DNA of 47,776 nt. Origin: Desulfosporosinus sp. (GTDB lineage Bacteria; Bacillota; Desulfitobacteriia; Desulfitobacteriales; Desulfitobacteriaceae). The notes under the pieces are model-generated. The model made no database searches. It was not told where the DNA came from and saw only the letters and a list, made by a program, of their open reading frames with translations. This document shows, one piece after another, positions 23,806 through 32,362 of this stretch. The position numbers and the translations under genes were made by a program. The stretch spans positions 1 to 47,776 of the forward strand of contig JARLHV010000074.1 in the NCBI GenBank assembly GCA_031292055.1, read 5' to 3'. Within the stretch, counting starts at the first letter, position 1. Each line of letters begins with the position of its first letter.

Positions 23806-24480
23806 ATGGGTTTGTTTAGTAAAGTGAAAGATCTGCTGCAAGCAAATATTATGGATATGGTGAACAAGTCTGAAGATCCTGAGAAAATGTTAAATCTCTA
23901 TGTCGAGCGCTCAATGGAGGAAGTTCGAAATTTTCATATTCAAGTTAACCGTGCTGTGGCAGATAAAATTCAACTTGAAGAGCGTATTATAGAGTTAGGT
24001 AAGGAAATTGAACTGCGTACCGGGCAGGCGATGCTTGCCGTACAACAGGGTAAGGACGATTTAGCACGGACCGCTTTGACCTATAAGAAACAGGCAGAGG
24101 CAAGCCTCTTAGATTATAAAACACAGCTCATGGACCAGGCCAAAGCCGTTGATGATCTTCAGGAGAACCTCCGAATTCTTACGGAAAAATTGGAAAAGGC
24201 AAAGCTGGAACGAAATAACTTGGTCATGCGCCAACGCCGAGCTCAAACGATGAAAAATGCAAATGAAGCAATATCCGGGCTCTCCACACATGATCCCTTG
24301 GCTGATATTGATCGAATGAAAGATCGGGTTCAACGCATGGAGGCAGAAGCCAAGGCTTCCCGCGCAATGGTGAGCACTAACACCCTTGAGGATCAATTTG
24401 CCGAATTGGAAAAGAACAAAGCGAATTCAGACGTTGAAGATGAGCTGGCCAAACTTAAGGCCGCGCTTAAAGTGCAATGA
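23806..24480 (+). CDS. pspA: PspA/IM30 family membrane-stress protein
   Basis: ATG 23806 is chosen for the AAAGGAG site 10 nt before it and the typical PspA start MGLFSKVKDLLQANI, an amphipathic membrane-binding helix. The 224 residues are nearly all coiled-coil helix, with NKSEDPEKMLNLYVERSMEE, KKQAEASLLDYKTQL and DRMKDRVQRMEAEAKASRA as in PspA/Vipp1 (ESCRT-III-like). Such proteins assemble on the inner membrane under stress and limit leakage. The stop overlaps the ATG of the next gene (ATGA), so PspA and the Tim44-like protein are co-translated and probably work together at the membrane. Confidence 0.93.
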   Translation: MGLFSKVKDLLQANIMDMVNKSEDPEKMLNLYVERSMEEVRNFHIQVNRAVADKIQLEERIIELGKEIELRTGQAMLAVQQGKDDLARTALTYKKQAEASLLDYKTQLMDQAKAVDDLQENLRILTEKLEKAKLERNNLVMRQRRAQTMKNANEAISGLSTHDPLADIDRMKDRVQRMEAEAKASRAMVSTNTLEDQFAELEKNKANSDVEDELAKLKAALKVQ

Positions 24481-25445
24481 CCGGAAAAAAACGAATTACG
24501 GTTGCCCTCATAACCTTCATGCTCCTTGTGAGCCAAGTTTCTATTGCCTTAGCACGTGGGGGCGGAGGAGTGGGTGGAAGTCTGGGCGGAAGTTCTGGGG
24601 GAAGTTTTAGCGGTGGGTCTATCTCCGGGGGAGGATTTTCAGGCGGATCGTCTGGAGGGCTTGGTGGCTTCTTTCCTTTACCGTTCTTTTTCTGGGGGGG
24701 GAATTCTTCAGGAGGATCGGGAGGGCTTTTAAGTGTCCTCTTCTTAGTAGTTATCCTCTATCTTGTTTTTAAAGCGCTGTTCTCTTCTCGGCGAAACGGC
24801 CAAGGCAGGGGGCGTGGTTTTGGTGCTCCATTACAGCCTGGTTGGCGTCCTTTGGACAAAGGAAATAGAGACGACTATTCTGGCAAGTCGCCACTGGATC
24901 TCAATGGTCGACCTATCACAAACTCAGATAATTTGCAGCGTTTTGGGAAGGCAATCGACTTTACGCGCGAAAATATGCGCTATTTTTCAGAAACCTTTCC
25001 ACGCTGGGATCGGGATTTTCTGATCGGACGGGTCCGTCAGGTCTTTTTCTGGTTGCAAGATGCTTGGAGCCGCCAAGACCTTTCGGCAGCGAATGACTAT
25101 TTAACAATACCCTTGGGTAATAAGTACCGGACAGATCTTCAGGGGATGAAAACGCGTGGAGAGCGAAATATGATCAAAGAACCTGTGCTGAACACCGGGG
25201 ATATCGAATTTATCGACAGTCATTTAGATGAGCAGACCCAACATTTCATGGCTATGGTTTCAGCGAGTTTAATTGATTATACCGTCGATGCCTCTGAAAG
25301 GCAGATATCCGGAGACAATACGCATAGGCTCTATTATACAGAATTTTGGGAGTTTATTTGGCAGGACGACCGCTGGTTACTTACTAATATTTACCAAGAG
25401 GATGCTTTGGAAATCACCAAAATTGCTCGTGGTGAGGAAAAATAA
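24477..25445 (+). CDS. Membrane or exported protein with Gly/Ser-rich linker and Tim44-like domain
   Basis: The start overlaps the pspA stop by 4 nt. Residues 1-27 look like a signal peptide (KKRITVALITFMLLVSQVSI, then ALA). Residues 28-60 are Gly/Ser-rich. A hydrophobic segment around 65-105 includes FLVVILYLVFKALF, a membrane anchor. The C-terminal 160 residues read as a Tim44-like domain: RWDRDFLIGRVRQVFFWLQD, AWSRQDLSAANDYLT, and a final YTEFWEFIWQDDRWLLTNI with its W-rich strand. The fold is related to mitochondrial Tim44 and the NTF2-like superfamily. Coupling with PspA suggests an envelope role. Confidence 0.85.
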   Translation: MTGKKRITVALITFMLLVSQVSIALARGGGGVGGSLGGSSGGSFSGGSISGGGFSGGSSGGLGGFFPLPFFFWGGNSSGGSGGLLSVLFLVVILYLVFKALFSSRRNGQGRGRGFGAPLQPGWRPLDKGNRDDYSGKSPLDLNGRPITNSDNLQRFGKAIDFTRENMRYFSETFPRWDRDFLIGRVRQVFFWLQDAWSRQDLSAANDYLTIPLGNKYRTDLQGMKTRGERNMIKEPVLNTGDIEFIDSHLDEQTQHFMAMVSASLIDYTVDASERQISGDNTHRLYYTEFWEFIWQDDRWLLTNIYQEDALEITKIARGEEK

Positions 25446-25447
25446 TC

Positions 25448-25486
25448 AGAAGTAATAATAACCTCCTTGAGGTTATTATTACTTCT
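25448..25486. terminator. Bidirectional terminator between convergent genes
   Basis: A perfect 18-bp stem (25448-25465 with 25469-25486) with a 3-nt loop lies between the Tim44-like gene and the convergent TVP38/TMEM64 gene, touching the latter's stop codon. On the minus strand the stem is followed by TGATTATTTTT. It probably serves both genes. Confidence 0.8.
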
Positions 25487-26139
25487 TAAATTAAGCGAGG
25501 ATTTTTCGGGAATTTTTTGGAAAAATACCAATAGGATCCTACTGAGCCAAACAGGAGCACTCCAATTGCTAAGGCTAGTAGTAACCGACCAGGATGATGT
25601 GAGATGTGCCATAAATCATGCCCTACCCAAGATTCCCAAACAATCATCGGAATTTTACCAACTAGAGACGCTAACAAGAATGAGGGAAAGGTCATCAGGG
25701 ATAAGCCAGCAGCATAATTTACCGCGGCAGAGGGAAGAATCGGAATAAGTCGCGAGAGAAAAACAACAGTAAAGCTATTTCCTCTAAGTAGAGCGCCCCA
25801 TTTGCCAAGTTTTGCTACCTTGGGCTGTGCCCAAGTCTGTCCGAGTGTTCGGGCTAACCAAAAACCTAAAGAAGCACCTAATAAGCTTCCGCTCAAGGAG
25901 AGCAAAAACCCGCCGATCCACCCGTAAAGAAGGGTGTTGACCCCAGCAACTAAAACAAAGGGGACGACTGGAAAAAGCATTAGAAGCATTATGATAAACA
26001 GGTCAAGAAAGATACTAATCGGTCCCCATTGTGTGACAAAAGTATGTAAAGCAAAGGGATGCTGGAGTACTGGATAAAGTAAAATCACAAAAGTGAGGGA
26101 GACCACCAACGTCAGACCTGAGAAGTATTTTTTGTTCAA
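25486..26139 (-). CDS. TVP38/TMEM64 (DedA-related, SNARE-associated) membrane protein
   Basis: TTG 26139 follows GGGAGGTTACCCC, so the start is TTG. The 217 residues hold about six hydrophobic segments. The family core shows GVNTLLYGWIGGFLLSLSGS with LLGASLGFWLAR (G-rich re-entrant loop), and FLSRLIPILPSAAVNYAAGL, with the conserved Arg and Pro of VTT-domain proteins. Members are linked to lipid scrambling and undecaprenyl-phosphate or proton coupled functions in bacteria. No enzymatic motif is expected. Confidence 0.9.
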   Translation of the reverse strand: MNKKYFSGLTLVVSLTFVILLYPVLQHPFALHTFVTQWGPISIFLDLFIIMLLMLFPVVPFVLVAGVNTLLYGWIGGFLLSLSGSLLGASLGFWLARTLGQTWAQPKVAKLGKWGALLRGNSFTVVFLSRLIPILPSAAVNYAAGLSLMTFPSFLLASLVGKIPMIVWESWVGHDLWHISHHPGRLLLALAIGVLLFGSVGSYWYFSKKFPKNPRLI

Positions 26140-26433
26140 GGGGTAACCTCCCTAAAATAGATTGATAGTGTAAGCTAGTGTTTTATTATCGTAACATATT
26201 CCGTGATCTCATGATAGCTCATTGACCGTGAAAGCGCCTTGTTTCAGCGGATTCTTTAGGTTGCTTTAGGTTGCTTTGGTAGTCTGTTCGCTAGGGCGGA
26301 GAATTTCTGAAGAGAAGTGATACCAAAGTCATGAAAAAATAATATCGAGGTTAATTAATGGTTTTTCTTTCTGTAGTTTATGATAAAATGTTACTAACAA
26401 TAATTGACACGAGAATGAAAGGGTGATAAGCCC

Positions 26434-27984
26434 ATGCCACTCCAATCAGACAGTAACAGTCTGAAACCCGAAGACATTTTTGGACTTCTTCAGGAAATTC
26501 ATCATGAAGAAGATTTAGAAGGTGCACTAAGAATTTTGACCAAGCGAGGGCTTGATTTTTTCAACTCCACAATTGCCGGGATTTGGTTGTGGCAAGACGA
26601 AAAATTTCAATCTCTAGCCATCAGTGCCCGTAGTGAGACCCAACAAAAGTTTTTACCGGATGTCCTGCCAACTGTCTTTCATACCTATGTAGAGCGGTCA
26701 GTAGCAGGGCAGGCAGTAGGTGCGCAAATGATGCTTCATGAAATTGATGATGCGGGTAATGAGACCCAGCTAGTTGGTTCTGGAAGGACTAACTGTTTTT
26801 CGGCTTGGCGCGAAATTCTGCAGGAATTTGGTGTGCGGCGGATTTTGAGTGTTCCACTTATCCATTTTGGTCAGTTGCTTGGTGTACTCACGCTTTTCAG
26901 TGATGATCCTGTAGCCTTCGATGATGACAGTGTCTATTGGTTAGAACAACTTATTCCGCTGATTTCCTCCAATGTTTATGAGCAACAGCTCCGCTTAGCA
27001 GCACTTGATCGCGAACAGGCTTTGTCCCTGCTCCTTCGGGGAACAGAGATTTTGGTTAAAGCGGTGTCGGAAGTTCAATTGTTAGCTGAGGCTGGAGAAA
27101 TGGCTATGGAGATTCTTTACCTGGAGGCTGGTTTCTTTCATATGGAAGAGGTGGGGGTATGGGAATTACGGGCGCCCTTTGGCCGACTTAAGCAGTTTGA
27201 GTCAGTTTGGAAAGAATGGATTCAAAAAGATAAACAAATTAATTATCCCTTGGGTTATGTGCCCAATGTAGTACCAACGCTGAGGGTTCTTAAAGAGAAT
27301 GAGCAAAAAGATATGCCTCATCTTGTGAAAAGGATTTTGATTCAGCCGATCTCAACCTATTGTGGGACCGTTGGGGAACTCTGGCTGATAGACTCCGGAA
27401 TGCGAGACCTTGAACAGACCCAGGAGATTCTCTCTGCATTTGTGCGTATGCTAAGTATGGCCTTAGAGACGATCCGACAACGACAAGAACTCAAGCATCT
27501 GGCGACGACCGATCGTCTAACGGGCATTTTGAATCGCCAAGGGTTTGAGCAACGGGTTCTAGGGGAAATGGCAGGTACACTCAGGCGTGGATCGGCATTT
27601 CTTTTTTTGCTTCTTGATTTGGACGGGTTTAAAAATCTAAATGATACACAAGGGCATCCAATTGGAGATTTGGCGTTGCGTCATATGGCACAAAATCTTC
27701 AGAAATCTGTTCGGCAGGAAGATATTGTTGCCCGAACTGGTGGAGATGAGTTCGTAGTCATTTTAACGGACCTAAAGTTGGGTTCGAATGCGATGAAACT
27801 TATGGAACGGATTAAAAATAATTTGGGTTTGGAAAAGTACGGTTTAGGAATAAGTGTTGGCGTAGCAGAGTTCCCTACCGAAGCTAAGGACTATGAATCG
27901 CTTTATAAGGTTTCGGATCAGCGGCTTTATGTCGGAAAGCAAAATGGTAAAGGGTTAATTGTTACGGAAAATACATATAATTAA
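26434..27984 (+). CDS. GAF-domain diguanylate cyclase (GGDEF)
   Basis: The 516 residues begin with a GAF-like sensor domain (about 10-190: LTKRGLDFFNSTIAGIWLWQ, RRILSVPLIHFGQLLGVLTL) and a second sensor region (about 200-345). The GGDEF domain fills 355-510: DRLTGILNRQGFEQRV, LLDLDGFKNLNDTQGHPIGD and TGGDEF at 436-440. The catalytic signature is intact and the inhibitory I-site RxxD is present as RQED (427-430). It should make c-di-GMP and be product-inhibited. No membrane segment is seen, so sensing is cytoplasmic. ATG 26434 is preceded by AAAGGGTGA. No EAL domain is present. Confidence 0.95.
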   Translation: MPLQSDSNSLKPEDIFGLLQEIHHEEDLEGALRILTKRGLDFFNSTIAGIWLWQDEKFQSLAISARSETQQKFLPDVLPTVFHTYVERSVAGQAVGAQMMLHEIDDAGNETQLVGSGRTNCFSAWREILQEFGVRRILSVPLIHFGQLLGVLTLFSDDPVAFDDDSVYWLEQLIPLISSNVYEQQLRLAALDREQALSLLLRGTEILVKAVSEVQLLAEAGEMAMEILYLEAGFFHMEEVGVWELRAPFGRLKQFESVWKEWIQKDKQINYPLGYVPNVVPTLRVLKENEQKDMPHLVKRILIQPISTYCGTVGELWLIDSGMRDLEQTQEILSAFVRMLSMALETIRQRQELKHLATTDRLTGILNRQGFEQRVLGEMAGTLRRGSAFLFLLLDLDGFKNLNDTQGHPIGDLALRHMAQNLQKSVRQEDIVARTGGDEFVVILTDLKLGSNAMKLMERIKNNLGLEKYGLGISVGVAEFPTEAKDYESLYKVSDQRLYVGKQNGKGLIVTENTYN

Positions 27985-28048
27985 GGTATCAGTCATGGAT
28001 GGCGAAAGGGACTTTCCGGAGAGCATAAACTGACGGGTAAAATATGAA

Positions 28049-28079
28049 AACGGCATGCTATAAAATAAAGCATGCCGTT
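28049..28079. terminator. Terminator between convergent diguanylate cyclase and HD genes
   Basis: AACGGCATGC (28049-28058) pairs perfectly with GCATGCCGTT (28070-28079). On the minus strand it is followed by TTTTCATATTTT, so it mainly serves the HD-domain gene; it may also stop plus-strand transcripts. Confidence 0.75.
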
Positions 28080-28090
28080 ACTTCTGTTCG

Positions 28091-28588
28091 TTACTGGTGT
28101 TTTATAAGGTGAAGAGAAGTGTACCGTTCAGAGGGTGGAAGATCGCGCTTGAATTTAAAGCGAAATTCCTGGATCGATGCCATCTTATCGGCAATCATCA
28201 CGAGAAAAGCCTCCCGGCTACGAGGCATGCGCACGGTGAGTGGCCACATGTGGCTTAAAATAATGTCTTTTTCCTTTTCGCTTAGTGGGAAACAACGTTC
28301 GGCATTTTGACAGGCGATACGAGGATGACGAAAACCGTGCCATCTTGCTCCATCGGGCCTCATGTGATGCCAATCGTATAAGAAAAAATCATGGAGGAGG
28401 GCACCACGAGTGATCGCTTGTGTATCTAAATGGAGTGGTCCTTCAAGGCGTATGGACCAGTTATACGCTATCTGAGCAACCCGGAGAGAGTGCTCTAGTG
28501 TCGTAAATGGCCGGTGATGAGTAAATGAAGCCAACTGTTTGTATTCCTCGTGGTTTAAAATGTCTTCGACGCGCTCTGACAAACTCAA
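28091..28588 (-). CDS. HD-domain phosphohydrolase-like protein
   Basis: TTG 28588 is preferred because AGGAAGG lies 8 nt before it; a longer version from ATG 28633 has no ribosome site and would overlap the previous gene by 32 nt. The product is about 165 residues. The HD signature is visible as TTLEHSLRVAQIAY (first His), then GALLHDFFLYDWHH (HD pair), with GFRHPRIACQNAERCF and IILSHMWPLT supplying further metal-ligand His. Such proteins hydrolyse phosphate bonds of nucleotides. The substrate is unknown. It is downstream of and co-directional with the CmpB-like gene. Confidence 0.85.
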   Translation of the reverse strand: MSLSERVEDILNHEEYKQLASFTHHRPFTTLEHSLRVAQIAYNWSIRLEGPLHLDTQAITRGALLHDFFLYDWHHMRPDGARWHGFRHPRIACQNAERCFPLSEKEKDIILSHMWPLTVRMPRSREAFLVMIADKMASIQEFRFKFKRDLPPSERYTSLHLIKHQ

Positions 28589-28601
28589 GGGATTCACCTT
28601 C

Positions 28602-29339
28602 CTAACTGTGTGAGTGGGGATCGTTTCCCCCATTTGAATTGTAGATTTTTTGGCGCTGAAGTTTTAAGAAGCGTTCGAGTGCTTCTTGTTTGGCATATAG
28701 CAAAGCCATCTTCTCGCTTACAGTATGGCGCATTTTGGGATAGGTATGCAGTAGGCGACGATATGGAGAAAAAACACGATGAAAAGGAGTAAATTCCAAA
28801 CGTTCATATCGTTCTTGGAACAGGGTCACAAAGTGTTCTAAGCGATGGAGCAAAAGAGTGGAATGGATAATATCCCCAATAACATAGGTTGTCAAGATAA
28901 TCGCCAAAATAGAACGAACGGGACTGGGGATACGCAGTATTTGGAGTTGAACTATCGGATTAAGGATGATCTGAAACACCAGGCCTAAGACTCCCCAGAG
29001 CATAGAGTAGGAAAGAGCAATACGTCCTTGAAAATTGAAGGGTGTTGAGTGATAGTCCCAAAGTTGTAAATGAAAGAAACGTTCAAAAAACCAACCGGCG
29101 ACATATTCGAGCATGGTACTTAACAACACAAACCAAGCATACTGCCATTCCCAAGCAAGGTGAGATAATGGTCCGGAGAACCAAGTAGCTATGGTTGCAA
29201 CTAATCCGTAAATTGGCAGAAATGGGCCGGCTAGAAATCCCGGATTTACAAGCTGTCGTTGCAAAATCGAACGGTAGAGTGTTTCGATGATCCAACCTGC
29301 AAAAGCGTAGAAAGAAAAATTGAGGATAAAGATTATCAT
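28602..29339 (-). CDS. CmpB-like putative ABC transporter permease family membrane protein
   Basis: ATG 29339 follows AAAGGACAAACG; a TTG at 29375 has no site and is discarded. The 245 residues show about five membrane segments: IIFILNFSFYAFAGWIIETL, the signature Y/FRSILQRQLVNPGFLAGPFL, PIYGLVATIATWF and WYDYS-type LQLWDYHSTPFNFQGRIAL with SYSMLWGVLGLV. This is the PF06541 family (named ABC_trans_CmpB, though transport is unproven), whose GFLxGPxxPIYG motif is clear. The C-terminal 70 residues are basic and helical. It precedes and probably shares a transcript with the HD gene. Confidence 0.8.
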   Translation of the reverse strand: MIIFILNFSFYAFAGWIIETLYRSILQRQLVNPGFLAGPFLPIYGLVATIATWFSGPLSHLAWEWQYAWFVLLSTMLEYVAGWFFERFFHLQLWDYHSTPFNFQGRIALSYSMLWGVLGLVFQIILNPIVQLQILRIPSPVRSILAIILTTYVIGDIIHSTLLLHRLEHFVTLFQERYERLEFTPFHRVFSPYRRLLHTYPKMRHTVSEKMALLYAKQEALERFLKLQRQKIYNSNGGNDPHSHS

Positions 29340-29608
29340 CGTTTGTCCTTTATTTCCTTTCCCCAAAAGTCTCAAGTAAATCTATTCTAGTTACCATCTC
29401 TAGTGTACTCTAAAAGCTTATAATTGTACATTTATAAGGAAATATGTGGATATTACATATTCTTATTACGAACGATCTTCCGTTAAAGAGAGGACAAGTG
29501 TCTTAACAAAGGGGATAAATCAGGGACAGTTATGAAAAAAATCAAGAATTTTGACATTTTATTAGTGAAAAAGTTGATGGTGCATGGTAAGCTTTAAAGA
29601 GAGGGGAA

Positions 29609-30778
29609 GTGGTTGTCATACGCTACGCGAGTTGGATGGAAGCGTCGGGAGAAAGTTTTATCGGAGAAATATTAAAAGCAGCTCAGAACCCCAGTATGAT
29701 TTCTTTTGCTGGAGGATTACCTGCGCTTGAACTTTTTCCAGATCAGGCGTTGCAGCGTTGTTTTCAACGCGTTTTTGAAGAGCAAGGGAAACCAGCCTTG
29801 CAATATGCGCAAACTTCAGGATATCCTCCACTAAGGCAGTGGCTGGCAGACCAGCATAAGAGAAGAGGCCAGCGAGTTGCGATAGAAGAGATTGTGGTGA
29901 CAACGGGCAGTCAACAGGGGTTGAGTTTATTAGCGCAAACCTTTCTTGACCCAGGGGATGTTGTTTTTGTAGAGACCCCCACCTATCTGGGCGCAGTTCA
30001 AGCGTTTCAGTCGTTTCGAGCTCGGATGATGATGATTCCGTGTGATGCGCAGGGGATTATCCCGGAAGAACTGGAAAAGATGCTGAAACAAGTGACGCCA
30101 AAGTTCTTATACCTTATTCCCAACTATCAAAATCCATCCGGAAAGATTATGGGGCTTGAACGAAGGCTTGAATTGATCCGGGTGGCACAAGCCTATGATT
30201 TGCTGGTCATTGAAGATAACCCCTATGGCAATTTGCGGTTTGAAGGAGAAGCCTTACCTGATTTAATTGAATTAGGGGAAAATGTGATTTACCTGGGTAC
30301 TTTTTCCAAGGTTCTTGCCCCGGGATTGAGGGTGGGTTATGTTGTGGCGAATCCCGATATATTGGATCATCTTTGCCAAACTAAAGAAGGCGTGGACTTA
30401 CACAGCAATAACCTCACGCAACGTGCGGTGCTTGAGTTTTTGAATGAAGGGCTGTTACCTGCACATACCCAAAAATTATGCACGGTTTACAGAGAACGTA
30501 GAAACGCGATGGTACAAGCTATTGAAAAGTACCTTGGGGATGAGGTGGAGATGATTGTTCCCTCAGGAGGGCTTTTTCTCTGGGCTCGCTTCAAAAAAAT
30601 AACGAATAGTTTTGATTACGTGCAGGAGACCATTCGCCAGAATGTGCTCTATGTACCTGGTGCGGTATTTTACCCAGACGGGCGCGTGACGTCTGAGGTG
30701 CGTTTGAATTACTCCTGTTCAACTCCGGAGATCATTGATGAGGGCATTCAACGTTTAGCTCGGGCAATCCAAGCGTAA
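29609..30778 (+). CDS. PLP-dependent aminotransferase (class I/II, 2-aminoadipate/MocR-type)
   Basis: The 389 residues have a complete fold-type I aminotransferase: ISFAGGLPALELFP near the start, QYAQTSGYPPLRQWLADQ, VTTGSQQGLSLLAQTFLDPG, YLIPNYQNPSGKIM, VIEDNPYGNLRF, and the PLP Schiff-base lysine Lys234 in YLGTFSKVLAPGLRVGYV. The C-terminus has PSGGLFLWARF and GAVFYPDG, ending with LNYSCSTPEIIDEGIQRLA. The pattern matches LysN-type 2-aminoadipate transaminases and the aminotransferase part of MocR regulators, without the wHTH. The exact amino acid cannot be fixed. GTG 29609 is used, with GAGGGG just before it. Confidence 0.93.
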   Translation: MVVIRYASWMEASGESFIGEILKAAQNPSMISFAGGLPALELFPDQALQRCFQRVFEEQGKPALQYAQTSGYPPLRQWLADQHKRRGQRVAIEEIVVTTGSQQGLSLLAQTFLDPGDVVFVETPTYLGAVQAFQSFRARMMMIPCDAQGIIPEELEKMLKQVTPKFLYLIPNYQNPSGKIMGLERRLELIRVAQAYDLLVIEDNPYGNLRFEGEALPDLIELGENVIYLGTFSKVLAPGLRVGYVVANPDILDHLCQTKEGVDLHSNNLTQRAVLEFLNEGLLPAHTQKLCTVYRERRNAMVQAIEKYLGDEVEMIVPSGGLFLWARFKKITNSFDYVQETIRQNVLYVPGAVFYPDGRVTSEVRLNYSCSTPEIIDEGIQRLARAIQA

Positions 30779-30810
30779 CCCGGAAAGTATAAAACTAGAA
30801 AAGCGAAAAC

Positions 30811-30860
30811 TAGAAAAGCGCAAGGTTTTTGTCTATTTTCACTAACCTTGGGCTTTTCTA
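30811..30860. terminator. Bidirectional terminator between aminotransferase and cobS
   Basis: A 17-bp stem with one mismatch (30811-30827 with 30844-30860) and a 16-nt loop lies between the convergent genes. The arm also contains the second copy of a 12-nt direct repeat (CTAGAAAAGCG, from 30795). Confidence 0.75.
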
Positions 30861-30920
30861 ATTTATTAACGTTGCGGTGATTATTACGATAACTTCTATA
30901 AAAATAGATTCGAACCATTT

Positions 30921-31667
30921 TTAGCGCAGAAAAGGAAAAGCCACCAATAAGCACACAACTTCTGAAAGTTCGATAATAGCCCCGTAGAGGTCGCCGGTTA
31001 ATCCACCCAGGAGGGAGGAAATCCTGGCAGCCCAAAGGGTTACGGTGATGACGCATATCCCAAAAGCAATGAGTCCAGCAAATCCAGCGAGAATAAAAGA
31101 AATCCCTAAAACCACGCCGCCACTGCAAAGAAACGCAATCCAGTGGGTCGTTTCATGAATACCTTTGCCTAGTCCTTGGGAGCGAGCATAAGGAAATCCG
31201 ACAACCCCTATCTGAAATACCCAGCGTGAGAGCATGGGCATAACCAGGAGGATGGAAAACTGAGTGGAAGTCAGGCTGGCAAGCAGGCTGAATTTTAGAA
31301 GGAGTAAGCCAGTGAGGGCCATGCAAGCATGGGCTCCGATGTGGCTGTCTTTCATGATTTCTAAGATTCTTTCCGGACTTCGAGCGGACAGTAAACCATC
31401 CATACTATCCATGAAGCCATCGAGATGAAGTCCTCCGGTCAGCATTAACTCTGCAACCAACAAGAAAGCACCTACAACTATAGGTGGGAAATAAAGAGTC
31501 AACGCTTTCGCCAGAAGCCAGAGGAGTAACCCTATGACCAGTCCAACCAAAGGATAATAGCGATAACTTCGTGAAAATTCCTCAGAGGAGACTTCTACTT
31601 TAGGTGCTGGGAGAGGGAGCCGAGTCAGGAAGGTTAGGGCAATCAGAAATCCGCGCAAACTAATCAC
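30921..31667 (-). CDS. cobS: Adenosylcobinamide-GDP ribazoletransferase (cobalamin synthase)
   Basis: CobS joins adenosylcobinamide-GDP with alpha-ribazole (phosphate) in the last steps of cobalamin synthesis, in the membrane. The 248 residues carry FLTRLPLP at the N-terminus, RYYPLVGLVIG, the hallmark GGLHLDGFMDSMDGL with its acidic residues, and IMKDSHIGAHACMAL. Six or so membrane segments follow the family layout. The start ATG overlaps the cobU stop by 4 nt, typical of translational coupling. The operon cobT-cobU-cobS is read from the cobalamin riboswitch at 33555-33722. Confidence 0.95.
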   Translation of the reverse strand: MISLRGFLIALTFLTRLPLPAPKVEVSSEEFSRSYRYYPLVGLVIGLLLWLLAKALTLYFPPIVVGAFLLVAELMLTGGLHLDGFMDSMDGLLSARSPERILEIMKDSHIGAHACMALTGLLLLKFSLLASLTSTQFSILLVMPMLSRWVFQIGVVGFPYARSQGLGKGIHETTHWIAFLCSGGVVLGISFILAGFAGLIAFGICVITVTLWAARISSLLGGLTGDLYGAIIELSEVVCLLVAFPFLR

Positions 31668-32314
31668 TCCTTGAGCAGAGAAGCAAGCAGCTTCTCACCA
31701 GAGTGTTTAATCTCCATGGGGAAACCTGCCACGACCATATAAACCTGATTCGCACTGTGAGCCAGAATTTGATTACTTCGTCCGGCTAAATCTCGGTAAG
31801 CACGAGATAAGGGGTTTTCGGGAACAATTCCTTGCCCTACTTCATTAGTGACAAAGATGACTGGTGGTTTAATCGCTTGGGCAAGCTGAGCAACCTCTTG
31901 AACTATAGTCAGTATTTGAGGTTCTACATGGTTAGCAATGGGATTGTCGTTTTGTAAGCTGAGGGGAAATTCGTCTCCATTAAGGCCGGAAGGTGTAGCT
32001 TGTTGCGATTGCTCTGCTTGTCCTGCTAAGAGAAGATTGGTAAGCCAGAGCGTGACGCAATCAAGTAGAATAACTACGTCGTCATCTTTAAGTTGAATCA
32101 AGGTTTCGCGAATGTTTAGCGGTTCCTCGATCAGCCGCCATGTGGAAGGACGCTGTTGTTGGTGTTTTTTGACGCGTAGGGCCATTTCTTCATCCCATAT
32201 TTGGGCGGTAGCAATGTAAACGACGGGGCGTTTGGCATGAGCAGCAAGAAGTTCGGCAAAGCGGCTTTTTCCACTACGAGCACCGCCTGTGACTAATGTA
32301 AACTGAGAGATCAC
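31664..32314 (-). CDS. cobU: Adenosylcobinamide kinase / adenosylcobinamide-phosphate guanylyltransferase
   Basis: CobU phosphorylates adenosylcobinamide and then transfers GMP to it. The P-loop is TGGARSGKSRFAELLA near the N-terminus; KKHQQQRPSTWRLIEEP holds the His that carries GMP in characterised enzymes; VTNEVGQGIVPENPLSRAY and RDLAGRSNQILA are the conserved end. At 216 residues it is longer than the usual 170 to 185, because of a polar insert of about 30 residues (QSQQATPSGLNGDEFPLSL region). The end overlaps cobS by 4 nt. Confidence 0.94.
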   Translation of the reverse strand: MISQFTLVTGGARSGKSRFAELLAAHAKRPVVYIATAQIWDEEMALRVKKHQQQRPSTWRLIEEPLNIRETLIQLKDDDVVILLDCVTLWLTNLLLAGQAEQSQQATPSGLNGDEFPLSLQNDNPIANHVEPQILTIVQEVAQLAQAIKPPVIFVTNEVGQGIVPENPLSRAYRDLAGRSNQILAHSANQVYMVVAGFPMEIKHSGEKLLASLLKE

Positions 32315-32362
32315 CTTTACCTACTCCCCTCGTTTTTTGGATCGAGATTTACCTGGACGGAT

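Noticed and set aside
28602..28633. Overlap of HD-domain gene with CmpB-like gene from ATG 28633
   Set aside because: A TTG at 28588 with a proper AGGAAGG site removes the overlap and is the more likely start.
29400..29608. Possible T-box or other leader upstream of the aminotransferase
   Set aside because: No T-box sequence, specifier region or antiterminator pair could be seen.
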